DNA of 64,000 nt from Serratia symbiotica (GTDB taxonomy: Bacteria; Pseudomonadota; Gammaproteobacteria; Enterobacterales; Enterobacteriaceae). This document shows positions 50,998 to 62,981 of this stretch, piece by piece (within the stretch, counting starts at the first letter, position 1; each line of letters starts with the position of its first letter). The stretch lies in the NCBI GenBank assembly GCA_900155695.1, contig FUHL01000001.1:124001-188000 (forward strand). Direction: 5' to 3'. The notes beneath the pieces were generated by a model. The model ran no database searches, was not told where the DNA came from, and saw only the letters and a list, made by a program, of their open reading frames with translations. Both the position numbers and the translations under genes were made by a program.

Positions 50998-52185
50998 TCA
51001 CAATAAGCCTATAGCGTATTGTAATGCATATTTTTTTAATGTTTCCGCTTTCTGCATAGCCATTAAAGCGACGTTGCGTGTTACACAAAAGGCAATCAAA
51101 TTTTTACTAAAAACGCTATAAAATAGATCCATGAGGCTTTGCATGAATAGGTTATCATAACGGCGATGACGCTGATAACGCATCAGAACAGACTCTGAAC
51201 TCCAGTCTTCACCATGATCTATAGATTTATTTAGTACCTGCAGTAAAACACTTATATCACGGTAGCCTAGATTTACGCCTTGCCCTGCCAGTGGATTAAT
51301 AGCATGTGCCGCGTCTCCTAGTAATACTAATCCTGGCAAAACATAATGCTGTGCATGGAGACGAACTAAAGAAAATGAGCCTGTATCGTGAACTTTCACT
51401 TTGCCTAAGCGTTTAGGAAACGCTGCAGCGATTTGATCTTCCAGAATTAAAAGTGGCATAGCCTGTAACTGACGAATGCGAGAAGGGTGATCGTACCACA
51501 CTAGAGATGCCCATTGATCATATAATGGTAAGAAGGCACGTGGGCCAGATGGAAAAAATTGTTGCCAGGTGATGTCTTGCTGTAAACCGCCACTCTTAAC
51601 AGTAATTAGCATGCATGATTGGCGATATTGCCAGCCGTTAATACCTATAGCTGCCAATCGGCGAACCTGTGAGTTCACGCCATCAGCTCCCACGACTAAA
51701 CGTGCCTCTAATATTTCTGAGTTATCTAGTGTAACATGCCAATGTTTGTTAATTCGCTGGAGTGATTGTAATCGAGATGGACATCGGAGAACCAAGTTAT
51801 TATAGTGTGAAAATTGTTTCCATAACGCCAATTGCAAAATGCCGTTTTCAACCATAAATCCTAACTCTGGTAGGCCAAGAGAAGCAGCATCGAATACTAC
51901 ATGTGATGATTCCCATTCCCAAGTTTCAAGTCGTCGATACGCCGCAGTACGCATTTCCATTACTGCCGTCCATGCTTCTAATTGCTTTAATAAAGATACT
52001 GAAGCGCAACTAATAGCTGAAATACGCAAATCTGGTGGTTTCTGTGAATCGAATCTTTTCGGTACATGCTGTTCTATCAACGTAACTGACAACCCTATTT
52101 TTGCCAATCCGACTGCTGTTGCTGCACCAATCATTCCACCACCAATTACGACTGCATCATACTTTTTTGAAGATATATTATTCAT
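50998..52185 (-). CDS. ubiF: 3-demethoxyubiquinol 3-hydroxylase UbiF
   Basis: UbiF is the FAD monooxygenase that adds the last hydroxyl in aerobic ubiquinone synthesis. The 395 residues compare with 391 in E. coli. The dinucleotide fold is VVIGGGMIGAATAVGLA (residues 11-27). The family DG motif appears in VVGADGVNSQVR, and the second FAD motif is LLGDAAHAINPLAGQGVNLGYRD. The RRLETWEWE segment is characteristic of UbiF rather than UbiH or VisC. It is divergent from miaB and lies beside the tRNA operon, the enteric arrangement. The gene is intact, pointing to oxygen respiration. Confidence 0.96.
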   Translation of the reverse strand: MNNISSKKYDAVVIGGGMIGAATAVGLAKIGLSVTLIEQHVPKRFDSQKPPDLRISAISCASVSLLKQLEAWTAVMEMRTAAYRRLETWEWESSHVVFDAASLGLPELGFMVENGILQLALWKQFSHYNNLVLRCPSRLQSLQRINKHWHVTLDNSEILEARLVVGADGVNSQVRRLAAIGINGWQYRQSCMLITVKSGGLQQDITWQQFFPSGPRAFLPLYDQWASLVWYDHPSRIRQLQAMPLLILEDQIAAAFPKRLGKVKVHDTGSFSLVRLHAQHYVLPGLVLLGDAAHAINPLAGQGVNLGYRDISVLLQVLNKSIDHGEDWSSESVLMRYQRHRRYDNLFMQSLMDLFYSVFSKNLIAFCVTRNVALMAMQKAETLKKYALQYAIGLL

Positions 52186-52380
52186 TGATTTATTTGTTTA
52201 TGAAATATTGCGATCTTAATCGGTATAGTGCTATCCATAGTATAACAGATTTTAATCTGTATTTAGGTCATATACTTTTCCTTTACACTGGTCACGGTGC
52301 TATCAAATGATTATAATATCTCACGTGGTCTATATTTCACACAATATCATTTTCTTTATACATTGAGTAATGGTCAATTA

Positions 52381-53709
52381 ATGACGAAAAAATTACATAT
52401 CAAAACTTGGGGTTGTCAGATGAATAAATATGATTCATCTAAAATGGCTAATCTGTTAAATAGTATGCAGGGTTTTAATTGGACAGAAAAAATTGAAGAT
52501 GCAGATGTACTATTATTGAATACCTGTTCAATCCGTGAAAAGGCTTATGAGAAAGTTTTCTCTATGTTAGGACGTTGGAAATTGATAAAGGAAAAAAAAC
52601 CGACGTTAATCATTGGTGTAGGAGGTTGTGTGGCATCACAGGAAGGTGAATATATTCGTCTTCGTTCGCCTTGTGTAGATATAGTATTCGGACCTCAAAC
52701 TTTGCACCGGTTACCAGAAATGATAAAGCATGTTCAAAAGACCAGGACTCCCATTATTGACGTTAGTTTTCAAGAAATTTCAAAATTTGATCGGTTTCCA
52801 GAGCCACGTGCTGAGGGGCCAAGCGCTTTTGTCTCTATTATAGAAGGTTGTAATAAGTATTGTGCTTTCTGCATAGTTCCTTATACTCGAGGTGAAGAAG
52901 TAAGTCGTCCAAGTGATGATGTACTATTAGAAATTTCTCAGTTAGCAGAGCAAGGGGTGCGTGAAGTTAACTTGCTTGGCCAAAATGTTAACGCTTATTG
53001 TGCCACTACTTATGATGGTGAAATCTGTACTTTTGCTGATTTACTTCGATTAGTAGCAGCTATTGACGGTATAGATCGGATTCGATTTACTACTAGTCAT
53101 CCAATAGAGCTGACTGATGATATTATCTCAGTATATGAGGATACCCCGGAGTTAGTTAGCTTCCTACATTTGCCAGTCCAGAGTGGATCAGATAGCATAC
53201 TCACTGCTATGAAGCGTGCTCATACCGCATTTGAGTACAAGGAAATCATTCATAAGCTCCGTAAAGCTCGACCAAATATCCGATTTAGCTCAGATTTTAT
53301 TATTGGTTTTCCTGGTGAAACTCAAGCCGATTTTGATCAAACTTTAAATTTAATTACAGAAGTTAATTTCGATACTAGCTTTAGTTTTATCTATTCTCCT
53401 CGCCCAGGTACGCCAGCAGCCGAAATGGTAGATGATGTTAGTGATCAAGAGAAAAAAGAGCGGCTATATATCTTGCAACAGCAAATAAACCAACAAATGT
53501 TGCATTTTAGTCGGGGAATGCTAGGTAGCTTGCAGCGCATTTTAGTAGAGGGAACTTCGCGTAAAAATATTATGGAACTATCTGGTCGTACGGAGTGCAA
53601 CCGAATAGTACATTTTGAAGGTTCGCATAAAATAATCGGTAAATTTGTTGATGTAGAAATTACTGAAGTCTTGTTTCATTCCCTTCGGGGCATCGTAGTG
53701 CATATTTAA
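52381..53709 (+). CDS. miaB: tRNA-2-methylthio-N6-dimethylallyladenosine synthase MiaB
   Basis: MiaB adds the methylthio group to i6A37 of tRNAs reading UNN codons. I start at the ATG at 52381 ([14 protein letters not shown], identical to E. coli); the frame runs back to 52297 without similarity. An N-terminal UPF0004 domain carries three cluster cysteines ([20 protein letters not shown]). The radical-SAM motif is CNKYCAFC (about residues 156-163), and the TRAM domain ends at the stop. At 442 residues it lacks about 32 residues of the E. coli C-terminal tail (474), leaving all catalytic parts. Confidence 0.95.
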   Translation: MTKKLHIKTWGCQMNKYDSSKMANLLNSMQGFNWTEKIEDADVLLLNTCSIREKAYEKVFSMLGRWKLIKEKKPTLIIGVGGCVASQEGEYIRLRSPCVDIVFGPQTLHRLPEMIKHVQKTRTPIIDVSFQEISKFDRFPEPRAEGPSAFVSIIEGCNKYCAFCIVPYTRGEEVSRPSDDVLLEISQLAEQGVREVNLLGQNVNAYCATTYDGEICTFADLLRLVAAIDGIDRIRFTTSHPIELTDDIISVYEDTPELVSFLHLPVQSGSDSILTAMKRAHTAFEYKEIIHKLRKARPNIRFSSDFIIGFPGETQADFDQTLNLITEVNFDTSFSFIYSPRPGTPAAEMVDDVSDQEKKERLYILQQQINQQMLHFSRGMLGSLQRILVEGTSRKNIMELSGRTECNRIVHFEGSHKIIGKFVDVEITEVLFHSLRGIVVHI

Positions 53710-55626
53710 AAGAGAAGATAAATTTGCATTTTGATTAATCTTGATAGTCTTGTGAAATATGTGATTGTAAAATAGCCATCTGTTAGGTTTCTAACTTTCA
53801 CTAACTTTAATACAATAAAAGTGTATAATAGATAATAGTATTATTTATGATCTGAATGGATAATTACTGAGATTGTTACTCATATCTTTAATATATTTAT
53901 ATAGTAATAGAAGCTGTAATATCTAATCGCTACTTGCCTCATAACGTTTACTCTAAATTTATCCATCCATATAATGTAATCTTGATCTATACTTCATTAT
54001 TAAAAGAACATTTATGAAGCATTTAAAAAAATAAATTTAATTTATATATAAAAGATAACGTATAGAAAAGTCATGTATCAAGCTTCTATTGATAAGAGTG
54101 AATATACACTTTTATTAACCAGTTCACATATTACCATGGAATGAGCTATATTTTATTTCTTAAATGGACAATGTAACGCATAAATATATTGAATAAAATA
54201 TAATGCATCTATTTATTGATCGCTGCATTACTATTTTTCTATAAGTCCAACTATGTTTAAATATAAATCATTCTATCTGAAAATTACAGTATCAGAATAT
54301 GATAGTTGTATTCATCAAATTTTATTTCTCTTTAGGTAATAATTGAAATAATATTATATACTCTAAATGCAATTAGAACATTAATAAATACACTAGATCA
54401 CTAATGAAAACAATAGAACAATATATGGTAATTTTTAGTTAAGATGCTAAGTAATGAATATTTAGACACTTACTGTATATAAATAATTATTGTAGATATT
54501 AATGGAGATTAAATATATTTAATAATTCAATACAATCAGCAGAAGTATCTGACTAATATTTTATTCTATGACACTATTATCACTAACGATTACATTCGAC
54601 ATCTATAAATATTCAGATATATATGGAAACTATAGCAGAGATATTCTAAAGAAAAGAAATAAATTTACTGTTTAAGCGCGTTAACTCATTACATCTAGAT
54701 TAAAAAGATAAATTTATACTGAAGAAATCTAATCGAAAATTGCAGTTCTTTTCTTTCGTTTAAAAAATGTGATTCACTTTATACTATTTTATTAGACATA
54801 TCTACATCCATCGCCTGCATTATTTTATATGAACGTTTAATATTACCATTAAATCCAAGCTGGACTTTATTTACATAATATCTGCACACTTAAGCAGTTC
54901 ATTATGAAATGTTCTAGTTCTTTATTTATTCTATATATTATCGTTCTGATATATTTTTGATATTATAAGGCTTGAATATTTTGAAAAAAACACATGATCT
55001 TTAATATAGCGAATATTAAACAGATAGATAATATCTGACATTTAAAAATAAATCGTTTTCAATATTAAAAATCATGTAATCATTGTTATTTATAAAAATC
55101 GCTGTGTTTTATAAAATATCATAAGTATATTTTATATTATATTTTTTTGCTTAATGTGTTTTACAGACAACGTGATAGTTATATTTTAGGAAATCTACTA
55201 TTTTCATCTTAATACAATTTTACTTAATAAAACATATTTCATACTTATATGGTTAAACAACCTTTTGCGGAATAAAATATAACTGTAAAAAGCATTCCCG
55301 GTTTAATCCAATTGATCTTGTATTATCGTCATATAAAAATTTAATGAACTAGAATTGTATCTAGCGATATTTTATATTTTATAAATCGCAATAATCATCT
55401 TTTGCATATAAAACCTCATGCTATATTGACAAAATAATAATGAGGGTTTCTTAATGATCCAATACCTATTATTTATTCTACTGCAAATTTATACTGTACA
55501 TTTTATGCTATTTTTATTAATTCAGCAATAATCTTAACACTAAAGATATAAACTTATTTTTCAACATAAAAAATGCAATATGTAAGATAAATAACACAAT
55601 ATTTAAGATACATAATAGGATACGCT
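53710..55626. other. 1.9-kb gene-free stretch where ybeZ is expected
   Basis: Enterics have the PhoH-like ATPase gene ybeZ between miaB and ybeY. I find no convincing YbeZ segment. A bulged stem (AAACCTCAT with ATGAGGGTTT, 55411-55449) sits about 180 bases before ybeY and precedes a 25-codon hydrophobic open frame at 55454, which has no support as a gene. Confidence 0.5.
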
Positions 55627-56100
55627 ATGAGTAAGGTAATTATGGATTTGCAAATTGCTTGTAAAAATATTTACTATCTTCCGGATGCGATTGATTTTCA
55701 GCGTTGGCTTGAAGCTGTTTTGAGGTACTATCAAGCAGAAGTCGAGGTAACAGTACGTTTAGTTGATACAGAAGAAAGTCATGATCTAAACTTGAACTAT
55801 TGCGGCAAATCTAAACCAACTAATGTGCTATCATTTCCATTTTTAGCTCCAGCTGGCATATTGGAATCACTACTTGGTGATCTCGTAATATGTCCGCCGA
55901 TAGTTGAAGAGGAAGCAAAAGCACAAGGCAAAACATTAGAAGCACACTGGGCGCATATGGTAATCCATGGTACTCTTCATTTATTAGGGTTTGACCATAT
56001 TGAAGATGAGCGAGCTCAATTAATGGAGTCTTTAGAAACTAACATTATGCACGCAATAAGTTTACCTGATCCATACTTAACAGAAAAAAACCATATCTGA
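55627..56100 (+). CDS. ybeY: Endoribonuclease YbeY (rRNA maturation)
   Basis: YbeY is a zinc-dependent single-strand RNase needed for 16S rRNA 3' maturation and ribosome quality control. The 157 residues compare with 155 in E. coli. The three-histidine zinc motif [11 protein letters not shown] (about residues 115-125) and the conserved [16 protein letters not shown] are intact. An AGGA site lies just upstream. It is followed after 81 bases by corC, then lnt, the usual enteric operon; only ybeZ is missing from it. Confidence 0.97.
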   Translation: MSKVIMDLQIACKNIYYLPDAIDFQRWLEAVLRYYQAEVEVTVRLVDTEESHDLNLNYCGKSKPTNVLSFPFLAPAGILESLLGDLVICPPIVEEEAKAQGKTLEAHWAHMVIHGTLHLLGFDHIEDERAQLMESLETNIMHAISLPDPYLTEKNHI

Positions 56101-56181
56101 TATCAGCCTTTATATCTACATAGCTATAAGAAACGTTATCTCTGATGACAATTAACTCTAACTGATATGAACTAGAATGCC

Positions 56182-57051
56182 ATGAGCGACGATTATTCAT
56201 CAAGTAATGAAATCCACAATCCCAAAAAGGGATTCTTTACACTTATCCTTAACCACTTATTTCACGGTGAACCAAAAAATCGTGAAGATTTAGTAGAATT
56301 AATTAGAGATTCTGAGCAAAACGACTTGATTGATCCTGATACTCGCGACATGCTAGAAGGTGTCATGGATATTGCAGAGCAACGTATACGTGATATTATG
56401 ATTCCTCGCTCTCAAATGGTTACTCTGAGACGTAATCAACAACTTGAAGATTGTCTAGATGTAATTGTTGAATCTTCCCATTCGCGTTTTCCAGTTATCA
56501 GCGAAGATAAAGATCATATTGAAGGTATCTTAATGGCAAAAGATCTATTGCCTTTTATGCGTACTAATTCTGAGCCATTCAGCATAAATAAGGTATTGCG
56601 AGCAGTTGTAGTAGTGCCAGAAAGCAAACGGGTTGATAGGATGCTAAAAGAATTTCGCTCTCAACGTTATCATATGGCAATTGTCATTGATGAATTCGGT
56701 GGGGTATCAGGCTTGGTTACGATCGAAGATATTCTAGAACTGATTGTTGGTGAAATTGAAGATGAATACGATGATGAAGAAGATCTAGATATCCGCCAGT
56801 TAAGTAGTAACTTATACACGGTACGTGCACTGGCATCAATTGGGGACTTCAATAAAACTTTCAATACTCACTTTAGCGACTATGAAGTAGATACTATTGG
56901 CGGATTAGTTATGCAAGCATTCGGTCATTTACCTGCACGTGGAGAGACTATTGCAATTGAAGGTTATATATTTAAAGTTACGATATCTGATAGTAGAAAA
57001 ATTATACAAGTTCATGTAAAAATCCCTGATGATGCTCAATTACTCAAATAA
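56182..57051 (+). CDS. corC: CorC/YbeX, CBS-domain protein
   Basis: CorC (YbeX) has been linked to cobalt/magnesium efflux and, in E. coli, to ribosome homeostasis. The 289 residues compare with 292. There is an N-terminal hydrophilic segment, then two CBS domains: about residues 70-130 ([22 protein letters not shown]) and 135-195 ([25 protein letters not shown]). The C-terminal CorC_HlyC domain follows (about 205-285). It is tightly spaced with lnt (seven bases between the stop and my lnt start). It is intact. Confidence 0.95.
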   Translation: MSDDYSSSNEIHNPKKGFFTLILNHLFHGEPKNREDLVELIRDSEQNDLIDPDTRDMLEGVMDIAEQRIRDIMIPRSQMVTLRRNQQLEDCLDVIVESSHSRFPVISEDKDHIEGILMAKDLLPFMRTNSEPFSINKVLRAVVVVPESKRVDRMLKEFRSQRYHMAIVIDEFGGVSGLVTIEDILELIVGEIEDEYDDEEDLDIRQLSSNLYTVRALASIGDFNKTFNTHFSDYEVDTIGGLVMQAFGHLPARGETIAIEGYIFKVTISDSRKIIQVHVKIPDDAQLLK

Positions 57052-57058
57052 ATCATAC

Positions 57059-58618
57059 ATGATTAAAATTTTTTACTTTAAGCACCAGAAAGTTAGGGCT
57101 ACGCTAGCGCTATTATCTGGTGCTAATGGAACTTTAGCCTTTTCTCCTTACGATCTATGGCCGGCTGCCATTATCTCGTTATTTGGCCTTTTAGCTATTA
57201 CCTTGAATCGAAATATTAAACAATCTATTCAACTCGGTTTTTTTTGGGGATTTGGGTTATTTGGTAGCGGTCTTAACTGGATATATATCAGCATTGCCAA
57301 CTTCAGTGGCATGCCGTTAGCTATAAATATTGTGCTGGTATTATTATTTATAACATATCTATCATTGTATAGTGGACTATTTGCTGGATTATTGAGACTA
57401 GTATCTCCAGATACTTCTTGGTATCGATTGGTAATTGCCGCACCTGTACTATGGCAAATTACAGAATGGCTGCGAGGATGGGTACTAACTGGTTTTCCTT
57501 GGCTTCAATTTGGTTACAGCCAAATTAGTGGACCACTGAAGGGTATAGCACCTTTATTTGGAGTGGATGCTATCACCTTCATGCTTTTAGCTATATCAGG
57601 ACTATTCGTGTTATCGGCTAACAAGTGCCGTATAGTCCCTGCAGTGATTGCTTTTTTATTACTATTCTTACCCTGTATGTTAACACCATGTCAGTGGTTT
57701 AGCCCATTGTCAGGAAAAAGGATAACCATTGCCATGGTGCAAGGCAATATTCCTCAATCTTTAAAATGGTCTCCAAAAGTACTGATAAATACGTTACAAA
57801 TTTACTTACATGCAACCCGTCCTTATCTTGGAAAAGATCAGATTATTATCTGGCCAGAGTCTGCTATTCCTGATTACGAATCCAGTCAAAATAAGTTATT
57901 GACCATTATAGATAAGCAAATGCGTATAAACAATAGCAGTCTTATTACTGGCATTCTCGATGTTCATGTTACACCAGAAGGTAAGAAGGTTTATAATAGT
58001 GCTATTGTATTAGGCGAACTGCTCCCCTATAGTTATCCAGCTAAAGAACGCTATAATAAACATCATTTAGTGCCTTTTGGAGAGTTTGTGCCTATGGAAC
58101 ATTGGTTGCGTCCCTTAGCACCACTATTCAATCTGCCTATGTCTTCTTTTAGCCAAGGTGATAGTATTCAGCCACAACTGCGCGTCAAGGGTTATTATGT
58201 GACGACTACTATTTGTTATGAGATTATATTAGGCCATCAATTGCGTAAAAATTTTCTTCCTAATACCAACTTTATGGTAACGCTTTCCAATGATGCTTGG
58301 TTTGGAAACTCTATCGGCCCATGGCAACATTTACAAATGGCCAGGATGCGCGCTTTAGAGTTAGGTCGACCACTATTATATAGCACTAATAATGGTATAA
58401 CAGCAGCAATAGATGCTAATGGTGAGGTTATCGCCGATATTCCGCAGTTTACCCGTCGTGTTTTAGAAGTAACAATCACCCCCACTAGTGGTATGACAAA
58501 TTATTCCCGATGTGGTGATACGCCATTATGGATCCTCACCTTACTGCTAGGCAGTTTAGTATTAATACTTGGCCAACGCTACACTATTACTGTCTCAGAG
58601 AAACAGCGTAAAATGTAG
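57059..58618 (+). CDS. lnt: Apolipoprotein N-acyltransferase
   Basis: Lnt N-acylates the lipoprotein cysteine, the last maturation step, and lets lipoproteins such as LptE leave the inner membrane. I start at the ATG at 57059, seven bases after the corC stop; an earlier in-frame ATG (57029) would overlap corC. There are about eight membrane segments, then the nitrilase-like domain. The catalytic triad is visible: glutamate in IIWPESAIPD, lysine in ERYNKHHLVPFGE and cysteine in TTICYEIILG. The length is about 519 residues against 512 in E. coli. Confidence 0.96.
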   Translation: MIKIFYFKHQKVRATLALLSGANGTLAFSPYDLWPAAIISLFGLLAITLNRNIKQSIQLGFFWGFGLFGSGLNWIYISIANFSGMPLAINIVLVLLFITYLSLYSGLFAGLLRLVSPDTSWYRLVIAAPVLWQITEWLRGWVLTGFPWLQFGYSQISGPLKGIAPLFGVDAITFMLLAISGLFVLSANKCRIVPAVIAFLLLFLPCMLTPCQWFSPLSGKRITIAMVQGNIPQSLKWSPKVLINTLQIYLHATRPYLGKDQIIIWPESAIPDYESSQNKLLTIIDKQMRINNSSLITGILDVHVTPEGKKVYNSAIVLGELLPYSYPAKERYNKHHLVPFGEFVPMEHWLRPLAPLFNLPMSSFSQGDSIQPQLRVKGYYVTTTICYEIILGHQLRKNFLPNTNFMVTLSNDAWFGNSIGPWQHLQMARMRALELGRPLLYSTNNGITAAIDANGEVIADIPQFTRRVLEVTITPTSGMTNYSRCGDTPLWILTLLLGSLVLILGQRYTITVSEKQRKM

Positions 58619-58784
58619 GATCTGTATTTTACATAATATCTTTTTTCTACTGTCTTAGAATGTATTAAATAATTACGTGTATTGTCATAATAGCTGTATT
58701 GGCGATGTTAATAGCATCTGTAAATATTACATGACTATTATTTCATCTCTAATTCGTACAATTTTTATAGGATAATGAGTCGTT

Positions 58785-61370
58785 ATGCAAGAACAATATC
58801 ATCCAGAAGATATAGAATCTAGCGTCCAACTTCACTGGCAAGAGAGACAGACTTTTAAGGTTACGGAAGACTCAAGTAAGGAAAAATACTACTGCCTATC
58901 TATGTTGCCATACCCTTCTGGTCGACTTCATATGGGGCATGTTCGTAACTATACTATCGGTGACGTTATTGCGCGTTATCAGCGCATGCTTGGAAAAAAT
59001 GTCCTACATCCTATAGGATGGGATGCTTTTGGCTTGCCGGCAGAAGGCGCTGCCGTAAAGAATCACACCATACCCGCTATATGGACATATAATAATATTG
59101 AATACATGAAGAATCAACTGAAAAAACTAGGTTTTAGTTACGATTGGGATCGTGAGATCACTACATGTAAACCTGACTACTATCGTTGGGAACAGTGGTT
59201 CTTTACCAAGCTATATAAAAAAGGTTTAGTTTATAAGAAAACATCATCAGTACATTGGTGTCCACATGATCTAACTGTATTAGCTAATGAACAAGTTATT
59301 AACGGTTGCTGTTGGCGTTGTGATACTCAAGTTGAATGCAAAGAAATTCCGCAATGGTTTATCAAGATTACTAACTATGCGGATCAATTATTAAATGATT
59401 TAGATCATTTAGAAAATTGGCCTGAACAGGTTAAAATCATGCAACATAATTGGATTGGTCGCTCAAAAGGAATCGAAATAACATTAAAAATGGTCAATAG
59501 CAATCAAAAAATAACGGTTTATACTACCCGTATCGATACTTTGATGGGGGTTACCTATGTAGCTGTGGCTGCTAACCACCCATTAGTAGAAGCAGCAGGC
59601 CAAAATAATCCAGAACTAGAACAATTTATCAAACAGTGCTGTGAGATTAACATCGTTGAAGCTAACAAAGCTAAAATCGAAAAGAGAGGCATGCCAATCG
59701 GTTTTTTTGCTATCCACCCACTTAGTGGTCACGAGCTACCTATTTGGGCAGTTAATTTTATTTCGATGGAATACGGTACTGGTGCTGTAATGGGTGTGCC
59801 CGCCCACGATCAACGTGATTGGGAATTCGCTACTCAATATTACCTTCCAATCATACGAGTGATACTGAATGAAGATGACAGCAAACCCAATGTGCAAACT
59901 GCAGCTATGACCAAAAGAGGTAAATTATTTAATTCTGGTGATGAATTCAATGGTCTAGAGAACGACGCTGGCTGCAATGCCATTACTAATAAACTGATCG
60001 GTAATAGAGTAGCTAAGCATACGGTAAACTACCGTCTTCGAGATTGGGGGATCTCTCGTCAAAGGTACTGGGGTGCACCAATACCAATAGTGACCATAGC
60101 AGATGGTACTGTAATCCCGATGCCGGAAGATCAATTGCCGGTAATCTTACCAGAAGAAGTAGTAATGAATGGCATTACTAATCCGATCAAATATGATTCT
60201 GAATGGGCAAAAATCTATATAAATGGGCAGCCAGCTCTGCGCGAAACTGATACATTTGATACCTTTATAGAATCTTCATGGTATTACATACGTTACACTT
60301 GTCCGCACTACCATCACGGGATGGTCGATTCTAGTGCAGCTAATTATTGGTTACCAGTAGATCAATATATCGGTGGTATCGAACATGCTATTATGCACTT
60401 GATGTATTTTCGCTTTTTCCATAAGTTAATGCGTGACATGGGATTAGTAGAGTCAGATGAACCCGTAAAACGCCTACTTTGTCAGGGCATGGTATTAGCA
60501 GATGCTTTCTACTACATTAGTAACAGTGGTGAGCGTATCTGGATCTCTCCAACTGAAGCAACTATTGAGCGTGATGGAAAAGGTCGTATTGTTAAAGCAG
60601 TCGATCTAAAAGGGCATACACTTATCTATGCTGGTATGAGGAAAATGTCCAAATCAAAGCATAACGGCATCGATCCACAAAAGATGATAGAAAAATACGG
60701 TGCAGATACATTACGTTTGTTCATCATGTTTGCTTCACCACCTGAAATGACACTAGAATGGAAAGAGTCAGGTGTAGAAGGAGCTAGGCGTTTTTTAAAT
60801 CGTATTTGGAGATTAACTTATGATCACCTTCAGAAAGGTGCAGTGCAGCAGATAGATATCAATACATTTAACGCAGATCAGAAAGCGCTGCGCTGTCATT
60901 TGCATAAAACTATCGCTAAAGTCAGTGATGATATAGGTAGACGACAAACATTTAATACAGCAATTGCTGCTGTGATGGAGCTAGTTAATAAGCTAATATG
61001 TGCGCCGCAGGATAGTAAAGAAGATCGCGCTATACTACAAGAAGCACTATTAGCTATTGTACGTATGCTTTATCCATTTACCCCACATATCGGTTTTTTT
61101 CTATGGCAAGCATTGGACGGAAAAGGAGAGATTGATACTGCGCCTTGGCCAATTGCCGAAGAACAAGCCATGTTTGAAGATTTTAAATTGATAGTGATAC
61201 AAATTAACGGCAAAGTACGTGCAAAAATCACGGCAGAAGCTAATGCAACCAAAGAACAAGTACTAGTATGCGCAGAAAAGGACTCTTTGGTAGCAAAATA
61301 TCTAGAGCAGACAACACTTCGCAAAGTAATTTATGTTCCTGGAAAACTGCTTAATTTAGTCGTAGATTAA
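58785..61370 (+). CDS. leuS: Leucyl-tRNA synthetase
   Basis: LeuS charges tRNA-Leu, including the tRNA-Leu(TAG) encoded in this window. The 861 residues compare with 860 in E. coli. The class I motifs are HMGH (residues 49-52, [11 protein letters not shown]) and KMSKS ([10 protein letters not shown]). The CP1 editing domain has its [15 protein letters not shown] and [13 protein letters not shown] segments with the conserved aspartate. The C-terminal anticodon and tRNA-binding domains are complete. It is followed after 14 bases by lptE, as in enterics. Confidence 0.98.
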   Translation: MQEQYHPEDIESSVQLHWQERQTFKVTEDSSKEKYYCLSMLPYPSGRLHMGHVRNYTIGDVIARYQRMLGKNVLHPIGWDAFGLPAEGAAVKNHTIPAIWTYNNIEYMKNQLKKLGFSYDWDREITTCKPDYYRWEQWFFTKLYKKGLVYKKTSSVHWCPHDLTVLANEQVINGCCWRCDTQVECKEIPQWFIKITNYADQLLNDLDHLENWPEQVKIMQHNWIGRSKGIEITLKMVNSNQKITVYTTRIDTLMGVTYVAVAANHPLVEAAGQNNPELEQFIKQCCEINIVEANKAKIEKRGMPIGFFAIHPLSGHELPIWAVNFISMEYGTGAVMGVPAHDQRDWEFATQYYLPIIRVILNEDDSKPNVQTAAMTKRGKLFNSGDEFNGLENDAGCNAITNKLIGNRVAKHTVNYRLRDWGISRQRYWGAPIPIVTIADGTVIPMPEDQLPVILPEEVVMNGITNPIKYDSEWAKIYINGQPALRETDTFDTFIESSWYYIRYTCPHYHHGMVDSSAANYWLPVDQYIGGIEHAIMHLMYFRFFHKLMRDMGLVESDEPVKRLLCQGMVLADAFYYISNSGERIWISPTEATIERDGKGRIVKAVDLKGHTLIYAGMRKMSKSKHNGIDPQKMIEKYGADTLRLFIMFASPPEMTLEWKESGVEGARRFLNRIWRLTYDHLQKGAVQQIDINTFNADQKALRCHLHKTIAKVSDDIGRRQTFNTAIAAVMELVNKLICAPQDSKEDRAILQEALLAIVRMLYPFTPHIGFFLWQALDGKGEIDTAPWPIAEEQAMFEDFKLIVIQINGKVRAKITAEANATKEQVLVCAEKDSLVAKYLEQTTLRKVIYVPGKLLNLVVD

Positions 61371-61384
61371 CCTAAAGAGAAATT

Positions 61385-61930
61385 ATGCACAAAGTTATTA
61401 TTATGCTATGCTTAAGCTTAGAGGTGCTATTTAACACTAGCTGCGGATTTCATCTATATAGTAACCCTAAGATGACTGAGGCAATGAAAACAATAATATT
61501 AGATAGCTATGAGCGTTACGGACCCCTGACTCGTGCGGTACGTCAACAATTATACCTTAATGGGATTGCTATCAATAAAGATGAGAAATGTAAAAATATT
61601 CCATCTCTACGCATTATCAGTGCTCGTGAAAGCAAAGATACTGTATCAATCTTTCAGAATGGCAAAACTGCTGAGTATCAAATTGTTCTCATAGTACAAG
61701 CGCAAATACTTATTCCTAATCATGATATTTACCCATTATCAGTCAACGTGTCCCGCTCATTTTTTGATAACCCTATGACAGCACTTGCAAAAGATTCTGA
61801 GCAGGAAATAATTATGCAAGAAATGAGGGAACAGGCCGCACAGAAAATCGTGCGTAAACTTATTATGATGCATGTAAAGATAGAAGGGAACAATAGATAT
61901 GCTTATAATAAAACAGCAACTAAACATTAG
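61385..61930 (+). CDS. lptE: LPS-assembly lipoprotein LptE
   Basis: LptE plugs the LptD barrel in the outer membrane. The 181 residues compare with 193 in E. coli, the loss being in the disordered C-terminus. The lipoprotein signal ends at C20 (LFNTSCGF); the lipobox is atypical, with N rather than L at -3. [28 protein letters not shown], the [19 protein letters not shown] block and [10 protein letters not shown] are conserved. It lies between leuS and holA, the enteric place, and is the partner of lptD at 2331. Confidence 0.94.
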   Translation: MHKVIIMLCLSLEVLFNTSCGFHLYSNPKMTEAMKTIILDSYERYGPLTRAVRQQLYLNGIAINKDEKCKNIPSLRIISARESKDTVSIFQNGKTAEYQIVLIVQAQILIPNHDIYPLSVNVSRSFFDNPMTALAKDSEQEIIMQEMREQAAQKIVRKLIMMHVKIEGNNRYAYNKTATKH

Positions 61931-61943
61931 TTGGTAACGTCGC

Positions 61944-62981
61944 GTGATTCGAATTTACCCTAAGCAATTAACTGCACATCTACGACAAGGGCTGCATCCA
62001 TATTATTTCCTAATCGGAAATGAACCACTGATGCTACAGGAAAGCCAAGATTTAATCCGACAAGCTGCAAAAAAATTACAATTTCATGAGTTCCATAGAA
62101 TTCATCTCAACACCCATACAGACTGGGAGGCTATTTTTAGAACTTGTCAGACGATGAGTGTATTTTCTAACCGTAAAATACTACTATTAATTTTACCTGA
62201 AAATGGACAATTGGCACCAATTGAAGATAAGTTGATTAAATGTTTTTCACTATTGCATGAGGATATATTGCTGATATTACGTGGTGTGCATTTGACTAAG
62301 GCACAAGAAAATAGCACTTGGTTTACAGCTTTTAATCACGGTGTGGTCTGTATTATTTGTCAAGCACTGCAGAAAAAGCAACTCCCTCACTGGGTGTCCG
62401 ATCGCGCAAAACTTATGAATTTAGAATTAGATCACGCAGCGAATAACCTATTGTGTTATTGTTATGAAGGAAATTTAACGGCACTGTCACAAGCTTTAGA
62501 AAGGCTATCACTATTACATCCTGATGGAAAACTGACTCTATCTCGTGTTAAACTGGCCGTTCACGATGCCTCTCACTTTACGCTGTTTAATTGGATTGAT
62601 GCTATATTAGCAGGAAATAGTGAAAGAAGCTATTTTATTTTGCAACAGTTACAGAAAGAGGGTATCGAACCAACGTTCTTACTGCGTACTTTACAGCGTG
62701 AACTTTTACTTGTACTAAATTTAAAACGCCATATGGATTCTATTCCATTGTGTACGATTTTAAATCAGCATAATATTTGGAAAGATCGCCGTCATTTAAT
62801 AATAGAAGCAGTTCAAAGACTGTCTATTAGTCACCTACATCAAGCTGTAAAGCAGTTAGTGAAGATGGAGCTAGGTATTAAAAAAGAATATGATCAATAT
62901 TTTTGGTTATCTTTAACAAGCTTATCAATATTGTTATGCAGTAAAAACCTTCTGTGTGAGTTTTATATCTATGACGAATAG
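61944..62981 (+). CDS. holA: DNA polymerase III delta subunit
   Basis: The delta subunit opens the beta clamp within the clamp loader. The 345 residues compare with 343 in E. coli. It starts at a GTG (61944), giving [16 protein letters not shown] as in E. coli. The beta-binding segment around [19 protein letters not shown] and the AAA+-like and collar domains ([33 protein letters not shown] block, [17 protein letters not shown]) are intact. The extreme C-terminus is slightly extended and overlaps nadD by 11 bases. Confidence 0.95.
   Translation: MIRIYPKQLTAHLRQGLHPYYFLIGNEPLMLQESQDLIRQAAKKLQFHEFHRIHLNTHTDWEAIFRTCQTMSVFSNRKILLLILPENGQLAPIEDKLIKCFSLLHEDILLILRGVHLTKAQENSTWFTAFNHGVVCIICQALQKKQLPHWVSDRAKLMNLELDHAANNLLCYCYEGNLTALSQALERLSLLHPDGKLTLSRVKLAVHDASHFTLFNWIDAILAGNSERSYFILQQLQKEGIEPTFLLRTLQRELLLVLNLKRHMDSIPLCTILNQHNIWKDRRHLIIEAVQRLSISHLHQAVKQLVKMELGIKKEYDQYFWLSLTSLSILLCSKNLLCEFYIYDE

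Noticed and set aside
55454-55531. 25-codon hydrophobic open frame upstream of ybeY
   Set aside because: Low-complexity AT-rich translation, no similarity and no conserved context; probably chance.
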